From Guyanagaster necrorhizus (taxonomy: Eukaryota > Basidiomycota > Agaricomycetes > Agaricales > Physalacriaceae), in contig NW_025064896.1 in the NCBI RefSeq assembly GCF_019112545.1, positions 377,309 to 441,308 of the forward strand: DNA of 64,000 bases. The letters run 5' to 3'. A model generated the notes under the pieces. The model did not search any database. It was not told the origin of the DNA and saw nothing but the letters and a program-made list of their open reading frames with translations. This document shows, piece after piece, positions 10,491 through 22,009 of this stretch. A program made the position numbers and the translations under genes. How positions within the stretch are numbered: position 1 is the stretch's first letter; every line of letters starts with the position of its first letter.

Positions 10491-12649
10491 ACTCCCCTAT
10501 ATTCATACTAATCTGTTGTGGCAATGTTGAGGTTATGGGTGGTGTTGCAGAGCAAGGCCTTGGTAAACATGTCAGCAGAGTTTGAATTGCCATGAATAAA
10601 CTCCACTTTGAGGTTGCTGATGCTAACAAGCTCTCAAATATAATGCTCACAAATCTGGATGTGTTTCATCTGATAGTGGGAGTGAGTGTTCTTTGTGAGT
10701 GCAAGGGCACCTTGGTTATTACTGTAGAGAAGGCCAGGTCAGAGCTGAGAGAGTTGAACCTCCTTCATCCATGCAGAGATCCACATCATCTGTTGCACTG
10801 TGCATATAAGGTAAATGTACTTAGCTTTGATAGTCAACAGTGCCACTGTTGCCTGACCTTAGTACTCCAGAAAACAGGAGCCTCAGCTATAGTAAACACA
10901 AAGCCCAATGTTGAACAGGCCAGATCATAACACTCACCATAATCTGCATCCACAAAATCCACTGGGACCAAGGGTTCATCCTGAGAGTAAGTGAGACCAT
11001 AGTCCAGAGTTTTCTTCACATAGATCATGATGTGAAGCAGCATGTGCCAGTGTGGGAGACCAGGGTTGGACTGGAAGTGAGCCAGAAGGCTGACAGAGTA
11101 GTAGAGATTAGAATGTGTTGTGAGTTGTCTCTACATTATATGGCCTAAAAAGCATCAGTAAGAGAATTAGGCTATTTCATCCTTTTCAGCCTGAGTGATA
11201 GGGTATTGTGAACTATTCAGCATGATTCTGACTGATAATGGAGTTGAGCATGGTCTCAGATGCTCAAGGTCAGAATCCTCAATGATGGTCTCTGCATTGA
11301 GATCCTGCTCTATTTTCATTTCTAAGAAGTAATGATTGTCAGTGCTATCATTCAGCTCTCATTTCTCTCATAGTTCAGCCTTTCTCTACTCTATCTCATT
11401 CTTGCTAGATGACACCTCCATATATCATCAGTATATATGTTCATCAGCATGTAATCACTCTCTGGCTCCAATCATCTGCATATATGGATTAGCATAATGT
11501 TATGATTTTTTCCTCATTTTCATCTTTTATTCAAGGGATTAACCTCTATTTTGCTTAGTCAGAGCACTTAGACCAGTGCTTAGGACCATGGGACAGACTT
11601 AGTCAGCACAACAATGCCTAGTTGGTCATTGTCCTTTGACATGATGGTAACTGCTTGACCACAGACAATACCCTTTTGAAGGTAGCTTAATGACACTGGA
11701 CAAAATGCTCCATAGTGCCAGGACACACAATTAGGTAGTTATATCTTTAGACAGATGATGATTGGTATATAAGTAGTGTAGCTCTCACTGTAGTATCCCC
11801 CATTTTGAGCTAAAGTTTATTCTTCTACTATCTTATCTTGAGCCAACTGCAAAGGCCTTGAAACACATAGACAAACAGACACATACAGTAGACTCTGATG
11901 TGACTGCCCAAATATGAAGCAGCATCAGTTTATCACATGTTTTAGTCATGTGTTATTTGAGCTTAACATATAAGATGTCTTGTATCTCAAGTCATGATAG
12001 GTTTTCTCCAACATCTCAAATCAATTATAGCTATTCAGCATAGTGAAATCATGTGGACAAGCTTACACACTTTATCTTCTCTCCATTTTGCAATATAGCC
12101 TAGTGGTTAATGCATGTAAATGTCCTCTTTTATGATACTATTCAGGTATATAGAGGCAAAATCAATTTTCCAAAAGCTAAAGATCAAATTTAGCAGCTAC
12201 AGCAGCAGACATATGAATTGATTCAAGGCAGGTAATAGCAGCCCACATGTTGTAATCTAGGTCATATTATTGGGTGTACCTCTTTCTGACAAGTCTCACC
12301 TTGTCTCACAGCCAATTTCTCTCACCATCCCACTTTATACCATACACCTATTTACAGTCTATGATATTAGCTCTGAATGGCACATCAGCCAGATCTCACA
12401 TGTATTTGGTGATGTGCATATTGTATTCAACATCTATAGCAGCCTTTTATCTTTTCTTATTGACCTGTATCACATTCTTGTAGTTCTTTGAGATATAGAA
12501 GTTAGAAGAGTCCTCAGATGCTATGGATGCACATAGCATTCTAGTATCAGTAGCCTATTTATTGCTATTATTGTGGACATCATCTTTGTGCTGTTCAAAA
12601 AGCAAAAAACTAGTAGCACTATGACTTGAGCAGGTAATACAGCCTGAAT
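10491..12649 (-). mobile_element. Ty1/copia retrotransposon relic: reverse transcriptase and RNase H
   Basis: Minus-strand translation, with stops and shifts, gives copia RT and RNase H segments. These are YTQ-YDLDYNMWAA and ESIHMSAAVAAKFDL near 12.2-12.3 kb, the polymerase motif as IYTDD near 11.4 kb (YVDD expected), KTLDYGLTYS and VDADYGECYD at ~10.9-11.0 kb, STLGFVFTIA, and SADMFTKALL at ~10.57 kb. CpG is virtually absent and stops are frequent, so it is dead. A solo LTR interrupts it at 11498-11968. Its 5' part resumes at 25873 beyond a 13.2-kb insertion. Confidence 0.8.
11498..11968 (+). mobile_element. Solo LTR of a chromovirus, inserted in the copia RT
   Basis: A 471-bp unit starting TGTTATGATTTTTTCC and ending GCTTAACA, similar to the LTRs of element C at 34681 and 52663. 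It contains the family core TTGAGCTAAAGTTTATTC after a TATATAAG box. Flanks are CATAA (11493-11497) and TATAA (11969-11973), a 5-bp duplication with one C-T change. Internal sequence is missing, as expected after LTR-LTR recombination. Confidence 0.75.
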
Positions 12650-12880
12650 TGTTATGATTTTCTCACACTTGTCTTATCAAGCACCTATCTAATCATAGGT
12701 GCTTACCCTTGATCTATCTGGCTGGACTGGTAACCACAACTATACCAGATGACTCATACCATTGTATTACAGCCTATAATTAATGCCTTTACAATGGACA
12801 ACATTTAATTGTTTCATGAACATACCACATGCTCTTTAATTTCAGCCTACAAACAGATATAATAAGTAGAGCTATATTTA
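12650..12880 (+). mobile_element. Chromovirus A 5' LTR, proximal half
   Basis: Matches the first half of the 3' LTR at 25427, including TCAAGCACCTATCTAATCAT and ATTTAATTGTTTCATGAA with transition differences. It breaks at CTATATTTA, where another LTR (element B) starts. The distal half appears to be 21740-21978. Confidence 0.75.
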
Positions 12881-14441
12881 TGTTATGATTTTAGCCTCTA
12901 AATTATGTCTGACTGCCTTGGCTTGTAGCTTAATCAAAGACTAATCATGCTCAGCTGTCTTGGCTGGGTTTGAGGCACTGAGACACAGGCTTTGTGTCTG
13001 ATCACCAAGACTTTTCTATACAGTATATAAGTCAGTAGTATACAGGAATATACCCCAGTCTCAAGCTAAGGTCAATATACCAATCAAACTCCTAAACTTT
13101 TGGTGTGACTACCACTTCAGTATCAACACTAGCAGTTGTAGCTTATCAACTCCTATACCTTTCTCCCTTTATCATCATTCCAAAACATTATTACTCTCAT
13201 CCTCCTGCTTTATCTTCAGTTAGTGTCAGACTCCAGCTGTTGCAGTGCATTGTATTTGTGATTGTTTGATTGCCACTTGATATTTAGCTCAAGACTTTTC
13301 ATGCTCTGATCCAAAGGTCTTTGATCAGAACAATTTTCAAGAACACATCAACAAGACAACTCTAGCACTCTCACTCTCACAGGCACATGTCTGACAATTT
13401 CTATAGTTGATTTTATTTCTTACAATGTCATATAGACTCTATGGAGAAGGGAGTGATAAAGAAGAGAACTGGAAGAGTGGAAAACCCAGCTATGAATGGC
13501 TGCAACTTATTATGCCCTCTGATTAGCTCTTTACCCACTCTCAAATCAAGAGGAGATCTACATCTGACCATCTAATCCAATCTCCAGCACTATTCCCTTT
13601 AGAAGAATGGTCAGAAATCCCAGCCTTCTGATTGTCAAGTAGAACATTATCTATGAGCTCATCCACTGGTTCAATGCATACAGCACCAAGAGGACAGAGC
13701 CTCATTTCTTCAGAACAACAGATGGCAATCTCCAGAGAGAATACTGGTACATCACAGAGTGGTGACAAGAAGTGGCTGGAGGACCTGAGAGCATACTACT
13801 GGCAGTTGAGGCATACTCAAGTGGCTGATGTACAGTGGGTAGTCTCAGAGGAAGAAGGAAGATATATTAGTATGGCTCTATCTAATTAACAGTTTGTTGA
13901 TGAGATGTGAGTATATATATGTACACAAGAAGCTATGAAAGCCAAGAAAGAAGGATAACACTCTGAAGCAGCAGGTTTCTACACATCACCATTCCAAATG
14001 CCACATTAGCCACTATTGACTATAGAGAGCCAATATAACTGAGATACCCAAATTCCTTTCTATGAGTATTTCACATCATTACTACTATTTTTAAGTGGCT
14101 TGTTTGCTGGTGCTAGACAAGAAGATGCTCCAGCAGAATCTATTACACCCATGACATTAGCTCTATTGCTACAAAGACCATATTATAACAGATGACTACA
14201 ATTATTGTCTCAAACCCAGAATCCAGTTTTATCACTATTCCTAAGTGGACCACCATCTGACACTCTATCTCTCTGGCAACTAGAGAGCATGGATCTATGG
14301 GACAATCTCAAATCTACAATTGTGAAGGAACTATTGGCATTTGAAGGTAAGAGCTTAGACCTCAACTGGTTTTTCAATTAGTGTAAAGCATACTTCAAGG
14401 TCTATAGCATGTATTTTGCTATGAGTGCCAGTGGGTTCAGC
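12881..14441 (+). mobile_element. Element B: chromovirus LTR, primer site and gag relic
   Basis: The LTR starts TGTTATGATTTTAGCC at 12881. It has a TATA box (GTATATAAG, 13024-13031) and then AGTCTCAAGCTAA at 13057-13069. TTAGCTCAAGACT at 13284-13296 is complementary to that motif apart from one CpG-type change, which marks the primer site and the LTR end near 13283. Downstream frames include an 85-codon stretch at 13632-13889. Close to 14.35-14.44 kb a gag motif (DLNWFF...CKAYFKVYSMYF) resembles the gag of element C. The element is cut at 14442 by a gypsy insertion, and its 3' part is essentially missing. Confidence 0.55.
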
Positions 14442-14939
14442 TGTTAGGAACATGCCAAATGATTGAGCTTGAGTGTATGTGCAGAGACCAGCAGAGTGTG
14501 TGGATGTTGATGAAGCTATTGGCAATGTCACCCTTAAGTCAAGGCCCAAGGATTTGGATTGGCAGAACAGAGATCTGTCAGAGAAGTGGAGAGGAGTATC
14601 TTTCAGAGTGGAGTCCAACAGATGAGATAAAGGGAACTGAAGTGAGTATGAAGTATAAGTGGCTATCCAAGTTGATATTTGAACTGAGTAATTACAACAA
14701 TTGTACATAGTTTATATACTAATAGTAGCTAATTCTGAGTCAGGGTTTGTTGGGCTCTGATGTCAATTGTTTACTATTATGTTCAGAGTCTAGATACTAC
14801 AATGTGAAATATGGATGTGAAATGATAATGGTAAAATGAAATTAATAGGTAATAGAGAATGGACAGAGTCCAGTGAAACTTGGTGATTGAATTTATGATT
14901 GGTTGAGATGATGTAGAGGCTGGCAGCATGCATATAACA
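14442..14939 (-). repeat. Gypsy 3' LTR (element orientation minus)
   Basis: Direct repeat of 21233-21727. Long matches include AGAGAAGTGGAGAGGAGTAT versus AGAGAAATGGAGAGGAGTAT and the stretch GCTAATTCTGAGTCAGGGTT. Most differences are transitions. Confidence 0.8.
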
Positions 14940-15201
14940 GTATCCCCCTGTTAGTGTTCTTGCCCTCAAGAGTGCAGATCCTGATGTCTGGTGAGGAAGC
15001 ATATGGTGGAAAAATTTTTATCTCATGAGAGTTTTCCTTTCAGATTTCAACCACTATCATCAACAATGTCATTTCTCATCACTTATCATTATTCAAAAAC
15101 TCCTGAGCCTTTGATGTGAGAGTCTACCTCTGATGGCCTTTAAGAGGATAAAAAATTGTTTTGTTTGGAGCAGCAGACTATAGAGGATGAATACATGAAG
15201 G

Positions 15202-15862
15202 CTATAAAGCACTATTTGGATTGAAAAAGAGAGCAGGAGAGAGAGGAGAAGGCCAAAGCAGACCATATGGCTCAGGAGATGAGAAAAAGAGAGCAGCAGA
15301 AAGAGTTGGAGAAGAAGAGGAAGGAGGTCTAGCTGGCAGTAGAGGCAAGTGAAGAAGATGAAGGAGGCAGCAAATAAAGTAGCTCAACAGAAAGCTGTGG
15401 AGAAGGAGGCCATGAAAGCTACAATGAGGGCAGCAGCTGCATTGAGTGTGCTATGAGAGGAGTTGATGATAGAGAGCAGATTGCAGATGACCTCTGCAGA
15501 GACTGTCAATTATAGGCTGCATCAGGTCCTAGCAGCTTGTTTTAGTCCTAGGCCCAGTCTCTATTTCAAAAGGGTGACTGGTTATATGCTGCCAGAATCT
15601 GAGAACAGAATGGACAAGAGAACTGAGGAGGATGATGAGTCAGAGGAGTCTAAAGAGACCTTAGAGAGAAGGAAGAGAGTGTGAGAGGGTAAGAAGAAGA
15701 TGACAGGTCTAGCAGAAAGGGGCCTAAAGTGAAAGTTCAAGTCCAGGAGCATGGTGGATGACAGTAAGGTGGAGATGGCAGCTAATCCCAAAAAGAGAGT
15801 GAAGTTAGAGGTCATAAGGCTGGCAGAGAGTGAGAAGGAGTTGAAGAGTAAAAGTAAATGTC
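15202..15862 (+). pseudogene. Lys/Glu/Arg-rich coding relic upstream of the Cys-rich ORF
   Basis: Purine-rich plus-strand sequence (GAGAAGAAGAGGAAGGAGG and similar) translates in shifting frames to charged, coiled-coil-like peptides (ERAGERGEG, KKRAAERVGEEEEGG). Several stops are present. It directly precedes the 162-codon ORF at 15863 and probably forms the N-terminal half of the same accessory protein. This is inference from position and composition only. Confidence 0.4.
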
Positions 15863-16351
15863 ATGTTACTTCTGATTGGCTTTGACTTAGTTCTGTTTTC
15901 AAGGAGTTGCATGCACTATTGTCAGGATGGTGCATACTGTTATGCATATTCAGCAACCAAAGGCACTGATCACAGGTGGATTTGTGCTTGTTGCAAGGTC
16001 AAGAAGACTACCTGTTCATTCAATAAAGATGTTACTGCAAGTAAGATGATCAATCATGTTGAGATCTCTGCTGGCCTCCACAAACTTTCAAAATTGATAC
16101 ACAAGCTGATATGTGGTGTTGACAAGTTGGTGAAAGAGCTGGTGAATGTCCACAGTACTATAGCAGATCTTCAGGATGATTATGGGTCAGACAATATATT
16201 GTCTTCCTCAGAGTTGTTTTCAGAGTCTGAGTTGGAGGTGTGGAAAGAGGCTTGTCTGATCTGCAAAAATAAGAAGGATCAGAAGTTAAAAGACCTGCAG
16301 GTGGCAATGTTGAAAGGGTTTAATGAGAATGTGAAGAAATTGAGGAAGTGA
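15863..16351 (+). CDS. Antisense accessory ORF of the gypsy element, Cys-rich, function unknown
   Basis: A 162-codon open frame on the strand opposite to the host gypsy, between its integrase and its 3' LTR. It is the longest plus-strand frame in this decayed block. Residues ~18-55 hold HYCQDGAYC and then CACCKVKKTTCSF. The second piece fits C-x2-C-x6-C with basic residues, like half of a Zn2Cys6 cluster, and the extra Cys could be an Arg codon hit at CpG. Residues 75-120 look helical (LHKLSKLIHKLICGVDKLVKEL). The sequence ends in a Lys-rich tail. It may be a transposon accessory protein or a captured host gene. No start-site evidence exists beyond the ATG. Confidence 0.4.
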   Translation: MLLLIGFDLVLFSRSCMHYCQDGAYCYAYSATKGTDHRWICACCKVKKTTCSFNKDVTASKMINHVEISAGLHKLSKLIHKLICGVDKLVKELVNVHSTIADLQDDYGSDNILSSSELFSESELEVWKEACLICKNKKDQKLKDLQVAMLKGFNENVKKLRK

Positions 16352-16639
16352 GAGGAAGACTTGGGTTCTAGTGTGGTGATGACTGAGAGCATGGTGGATT
16401 CATTGGGTGCCACTCTTCTGTGATTGTAATTTTTATAGTATGAAATGTATATAGAAGAGTGATTCAGTTGCTGGTAGGCAAAATAATTGTACTTTTCTTT
16501 TTGACTTGAAAATTGTGGAAGAGTAATTGAAATGGTAGTCATAATGGTTGACATTGAAACAGTAAGTAGGTGCTGATAGCATCCAAAGTGGTGTCCTATC
16601 AGGAGAGAAATGTTTGGGAGATGACTTTAGATAAGGATT

Positions 16640-17960
16640 CTAGTTTGTTTGGATATTGATAGTGGAAATCTTCAATAAACTTATTGGCAGAGAACTTGTT
16701 GGCCAGTAACCAAGCAAATTCTTCATTGGTATCTTCATAGCCTAGCTACTGGATCTTGTACAGTAGTGGGCAGTGGAACCAGCAGTCCAGCTTAGAGTTG
16801 AGAATTTGAGCTATTTCAGACTGTTTTTCCCTGTTAACTTCTACTGGAGGCAGTGGAGGTTGGATTTGGTTAGAGATGGTATTTTTTTCTATGGGTTCCA
16901 ACTGTAATATATGAAAGACTGGGTAAATGGAGCAGAGATCTAGCAGAAGCTTCAGGGTGAAGGAGTGAGAACCAGGTTGACTTAGGATTTCAAAGAGACC
17001 AGGATATTTTTTAGAGAATTTCCTGGTTGGATGAGTTATCTTGATATGTTTGGAGCTGAGATAGATCTTGTTACTAATTTTGAAAGGAGATTCCAGAATC
17101 TGATGCTTGTCTGCTTGAGCCTTATAGTGAGACTGAGCCTTGAAAATTTCATTTTTTAATACTTGATGAAGTTTGTCAAGGTTGACTGCAAAGTCTCAGG
17201 CCCAGGCAAAGGCAATATCTTGTTCAGGGTGAACAGTGATGTTGGAGTGATAACTCTTGTTAGTGAAAAATGAGAAAATTCTTATAGAGGCATTAGAGGC
17301 ATTGTTGTAGGCAAACTCAGCAATGAGTAAAAGGATGTTCCAGTTGTCCTGTTGATAGAAGCAGTAGATGTGGGTGTATTGTTTTAGAGTTTGGTTGACA
17401 CCTTTGGTTTGTCTATTGGCCTCCAGATGATAATTGAAAGTAGAGTGGAGTTCTATATCAAGGGCTATGGCCAGAGCATGAGTAAACTGAGAAATGAATT
17501 CAGAGCTGTGATCAGAGGTGATATGACTGAGTATCCCATGTTGGGAGAAGACATAGATAATGAAAAGTTGGGCAAGTTTCAAATAGTTGATAGTGTCATA
17601 AATGGAGATGAAGATGGCTTGCTTGCTAGCCTGATCAATGACTACTAGGATGGTGGTGAATCCATTGGAGTCCAGTAGTTGTTCAATAAAGTCCATAGAA
17701 ATGGAATCCCATGGCTGTTTGAAGACCAGTAGAGATTTGAGCAATCTATAGGAGCAGTGTCTAGGTGTCTTGTTGCACCCACAGACTGTGCAGGACTTAA
17801 CATAGTGTTGAACATATTTATACATCTTTGACCAGATGTAATTCTGCTGGACTAGCTCTAATATCTGGTTTTGACCAAAGTGGCCTGTGAAGATATGATC
17901 ATGATTGTTCTGTAGTATCTGGAGATGGAGATTGTCAGAGTTTAGGACATAGATATGGCC
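16640..17960 (-). pseudogene. Gypsy integrase relic
   Basis: The minus-strand frame 17825-17196 (209 codons) carries the integrase zinc-binding end (KSCTVCGCNKTPRH) and the core: SISMDFIEQL with the first Asp, ITSDHSSEFISQF with the second Asp, then FNYHLEANRQTKGVNQTL where the glutamate-containing helix is expected. The frame degrades into stops toward 16.6 kb, where the C-terminal domain should lie. Confidence 0.75.
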
Positions 17961-18239
17961 TTCAAAGTGAAGAGTGTCAGATTCATCAATAAACCACTGA
18001 GAGAGAGAGGATTCAAAAGCAGCTTTGGCCTGGCAGAGACTGTCAGAGGATATAGAGTCAGAGAATTGTGCTCTTTTGATATCAACATAGAGCTTATCAA
18101 TATCTATGATGGCACTAGCTCAGAGGGTAGAGTCTTCAAGATAGATTGGATGGAGTGACACAGAGTTGTTTTTAGATAAAGACAAGTCAGAAATTGTAGA
18201 GATTGACTTGGACATATTGGCTATCTCTCTCTTTAAGGT

Positions 18240-19800
18240 AGATATCCTATCATCTAGTGAGTGCATCTTGTTTCTCACTAAGTTTCTCCAGATGGAACCA
18301 GATTACTAGGTTGAACTAGAATAGGTATTCAGACCAATAGACTTGTCAGCAGATTAGAATTTTTGTAGTGGCAAAGTATTTAAGATTTTTGTGGTCTGTG
18401 TTAGGCTTCCACTAACATTCACAAATCCCTAGCACTGCTTCTGCCAGAGTCCAATTCTAGATGCTGAGTCTGAGTCTGGTTTCAATATAAAAGTATAATG
18501 AGGATGATAAGATAAGCTATAAGAATTTTATGGAGAGGGATAAAGGGTTGTGGCTGATAGATATAGTCTGCTATTGTAGCAAGAGTATTTGCACCAGGTA
18601 GTCAGAGAGTGTAGTAGGTGTATTAAACCTTAGCTCAAGACTGGAATACATCAGTGTGTACTACTGCTCTATATACTGTCTAAAGAACTTTATGCTCTAC
18701 AGGCAACTATTGTCTGCTTTTTATACTCTTTGCTCATTGTCTGGGATAACAATAACTGTGCCCTTGCTTTGTGCAGATTATCATCAATAAACTCTCATAG
18801 GGTCTTGAGTTTGGATTATGAGAAAGAATAAATGAGTTCAAGTGATGGAGATGTATATTTTTCAAGGTTGATTTTGAGGTCATATGGCCTGTGTTCAGGT
18901 AGGTTTTCAGAGAGGGTATTGCTGAAGATGTCTGCAAAATTGTGATACTCTACTGGCACTGATAAAAGATCTGCCAGTTCTCCAGATGTGGCTTTAGCTC
19001 CAATATTAGACAAGGAAGGCTGCAGTGTGAACTGCTGAGTGCCTTCTTCTGCACTGGCTTGAACAAATGCAGCAGCAGATATGATGAAGATCTTTGAGTG
19101 TGCTTTTATAGTAAAAGACTCTGAGAGAGAATAAGAATAGATGGGTTCATACAGGAACAGAGTCTGTTGGCTACCTGGAGGAGATTTAAAATAGAATGAA
19201 GCTCCAGAGGTTGGACTGATAGAGTCTAGTGAGCATGGAAGTCCCAGAATTGAGCTGGAAGGCTTGGAGAGGGGTGGACTGTTGTCCTGTGAGTATGGAA
19301 GTCTTGATGATATGGTGGAGGCCATGAAATTTGTTGAAGTGGAATTTTGGTAGCTTGAGCAGAAAGTGATACTATTTTCAGCCCAGTCAATCAGTGGATT
19401 GTAGTGGAAGAATCAGTTGTATCCTAGAACAAGATTGCAAGATGAATCCAGGTGAGTGATATAGAAGTCAATGGGGAAGGTGTCTCTGAAAGAGAAATGA
19501 ATAGAGATAGTTGCAATTTGAGATATGTGGCTTCTGACAGAGCTATCAAATAATCAGAGTTGCACACTAGGGATGGTTTTAATAGGAATATCATTGGCAG
19601 CTACATACTTAGTGTCAACAAAGCAGTAGCTAGAACTAGAATTGATAAGAGCAAGAAAATGCAGAATAGTAGAAGCTAGAGATCTGTTGAGTTCTGTACT
19701 AGATGGTAATTCTGCTGAAAGTGGGAGATGGAAGGATTAGTTGGAAAGAGATGTTGTGTTGAGAATAATGACCTCCAGTGTGTGAATAGAGTTAATGCAA
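18240..19800 (-). pseudogene. Gypsy protease/RT leader and RNase H relic, RT core missing
   Basis: Frame 19325-18816 contains the conserved RT leader VPVEYHNFADIFS followed by LPEHRPYDLKINLE and IYSFS. Near 18.4-18.3 kb the RNase H motif TDHKNLKYF-TTK is readable. Only ~0.4 kb separates them where about 1 kb of RT and RNase H is expected, and no YxDD is seen, so most of the polymerase has been deleted. Confidence 0.65.
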
Positions 19801-20199
19801 CTCTGAACTCACATAGAGGGAATAGGGTTGCATTCTAGTTTTCTGACTCTATTGGAGCCAGTTCCTCAGAAGCAGTGTCTACTTCAGCTGCATGACTCTT
19901 GGTGGTGGCCACTGCCTTCCATTTGTTGCAATCCTTGGTCTTGTGTTTGGTTCCACCCTAGCTTGTCAGCATAGAGCTTAGGAGTGGTGGATTTTGGTGT
20001 GGAGCTGGAGTCCAAGAAGGAAGAGTTGGTCCTTTGGATTTGGGATTGAAGGATTGGTTGGAGGCCTTATTATTCTGGTTTTCTTGGGCAATTTTGGTCT
20101 TTCAGATCTAGTAGCAAGCATCAAGTTCTTGAGCAAGGAAGCACATGTTACAGAGATTGTTAGGCTTCTCATAATGAGCCATGTCATCTTTAATGCAAG

Positions 20200-20930
20200 T
20201 ACAGACACCACAATAAAAGATATGGTGGAGAGAGTTGTCTCTGTATCTGATTTGTGAGGCACACTAATTGAATTGAACCATATACTTCATAATCTGATCT
20301 CTATTGTGCATCTGAAGATGCTCTAATGCATCTTTGGCATCTTTGATAGCATTGAAGAGGCTGAAGTTGCTATGAAGCTCATCCAAGAAGGCCACATAGG
20401 AAATTTGCCAGGCCAGCAGATTCTGTAAATTAGAGTTAAGGATGTCTGGTTCAAACCAGTTGAGCATGGTGCCAGCCAGGAAGGAGATGGCATAGTTGAC
20501 CTTGCTGGCATCTGCTGTGAATGCAGTAGATCTGTCATTGAAGTTTAGCTGAAAGAAAATGATAAAGGCCTTTAGTCTACAAGGATCAGAGTCATCAAAG
20601 AGTTTCAGTTCCTTGATCTTGGTGTAGATAGTAGCTGGCTTGGAGTTATTAAGGGAAGCAGAGACTCCTCATAGCAGGTTCATAAATTCTAAAAATATAT
20701 CCTGCTGGTTTGGGTTGTTGCTTTCTATGGAGCTGTCAAGACCATCTGGACCTCCTGATCCACCTGGAAGGGGGTTCAGTGGATTATCACCTGGTCTCTG
20801 GCAGATGGGAATATGAGTAGAGGTGTCTTCACCTTCACTCTCCAAGTCTGAGCTGTCTGAATTCTCATGCATATTGCCTAGGGATAAGAAGTCTGTCAAA
20901 GAGTTGCTTCAGATGCTATAAATCATGCTA
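20200..20930 (-). pseudogene. Gypsy gag relic
   Basis: Minus-strand frames give MLNWFEPDILNSNLQNLLAW followed by FLDELHSNFSLFNAIKDA and MHNRDQIMKYMVQFN. This is the usual capsid pattern of basidiomycete Ty3 gag, and it is preceded by an acidic Pro/Gly-rich N-terminus (20899-20669). Frameshifts separate the pieces. Confidence 0.65.
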
Positions 20931-21232
20931 GCCTGTCAGACTCCATTGGTTGGGATACCAGTGGCATAAAAAGAGTTAGAGGAGTTGTCATAATTAAGTT
21001 GGTGGGCAGTAAAGCTAGAGTGGATGTAAGTTTCTCTACAGAATGATTGTCCTCCACTGAAGGCTGATCTGAAGAGGCCTGGTTGTTTCTTTGAGGCAGA
21101 GGCCAGGATGTCTTCTATGGAAAACATGTTGGAGTGGCTAGGCTGGGTTTGTTTGGAATCAGCTTCTGTGGTGAATGTGATGGACATAATAAAAATAATT
21201 TTTTTGACTCAAGGGTTTGAGTTCAAATATAC

Positions 21233-21727
21233 TGTTAGGAACATGCCAAATGATTGGCTTGGATGCATGCATAGAGGCTGGCAGAGTGTGTGAGCATTGA
21301 TAAAGCTATTGGCAATGTCACTCTTGAGTCAAGGTCCAAAGATTTGGATTGGCAGAACAGAGGTTCATCAGAGAAATGGAGAGGAGTATCCTTCAGAGCA
21401 GAGTCCAACAGATGAGATGAAGAAAACTGAAGTGAGTATGAAGTGTAAGTGGCTATCAAAGTTGATATTCAAACTGAGTAATTACAATGATTGTATATGA
21501 TTTATATACTAACTATAGCTAATTCTGAGTCAGGGTTTGTTGGGCTCCAGTGTCAACTATTTGCTACTGCATTCAGGGTCTAGATATTACAATGTGAAAT
21601 ACAGGTGTGAAATGATCAAGATAAAATAAAATAATTAGAAGTGGAGAATAGCCAGAGATCAGTAGAACTTGGCAGTTGAATTCTAGGTTGGTCAAGGTGA
21701 ACAGAGACCAGTAGCATGTATGTAACA
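21233..21727 (-). repeat. Gypsy 5' LTR (element orientation minus)
   Basis: Partner of the LTR at 14442; same termini and almost the same length (495 versus 498 bp). Confidence 0.8.
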
Positions 21728-21739
21728 AAATGTCTAACA

Positions 21740-21978
21740 AGTAGAGAACTATATTTATCTCTCACAGAAATATATATAAGTAGGATAGCTCTTGCTGTAG
21801 TACTCTAGCTTCAAGCTAAAGTTTATCTATACTGTTCTTCTCTCTTTGAGCCTAATCTGTCAGTGACCTTGATGCACTCAACCAGATCACACTATAAGTG
21901 GACTCTAGCATGACTATACAAACTCAATACAGTGCTAGTTTATCACATGTTCTAGTCATGTGCTGAGCAGATCTAACA
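21740..21978 (+). mobile_element. Distal half of a chromovirus LTR (probably chromovirus A 5' LTR)
   Basis: Contains ATATATAAGTAGGATAGCTC, then AGCTTCAAGCTAAAGTTTAT and the end GATCTAACA at 21978, as in the 3' LTR at 25427-25872. It resumes with AGTAGAGAACTATATTTA, repeating the last bases before the break at 12880. The join is therefore not a plain 5-bp duplication and its history is unclear. Confidence 0.6.
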
Positions 21979-22009
21979 CTAATGCTGGCAAAAAGAAAAA
22001 AAAACATTC

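Larger units (their letters stand above)
14442..21727 (-). mobile_element. Ty3/gypsy retrotransposon (non-chromodomain type), degenerate, full extent
   Basis: A 7.3-kb element with LTRs at 14442-14939 (498 bp) and 21233-21727 (495 bp), both starting TGTTAGGAACATGCC and ending TAACA. On the minus strand a purine tract (AACAGGGGGATAC) precedes the 3' LTR. Minus-strand order is gag (~20.9-20.2 kb), protease region (~19.7 kb), RT leader (19.3-18.8 kb), RNase H (~18.4 kb) and integrase (17.9-17.2 kb). An RT core with YxDD is not found, because the interval is too short. Flanking bases (TCAGC and AAATG) do not form a target duplication, so one side has probably been rearranged. CpG is essentially zero. 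Confidence 0.8.

Noticed and set aside
14442..21727. The gypsy element as a chromovirus like A, C and D
   Set aside because: No chromodomain was seen, its LTRs and purine tract differ, and the self-primer motif is absent, so it is treated as a different Ty3 lineage.
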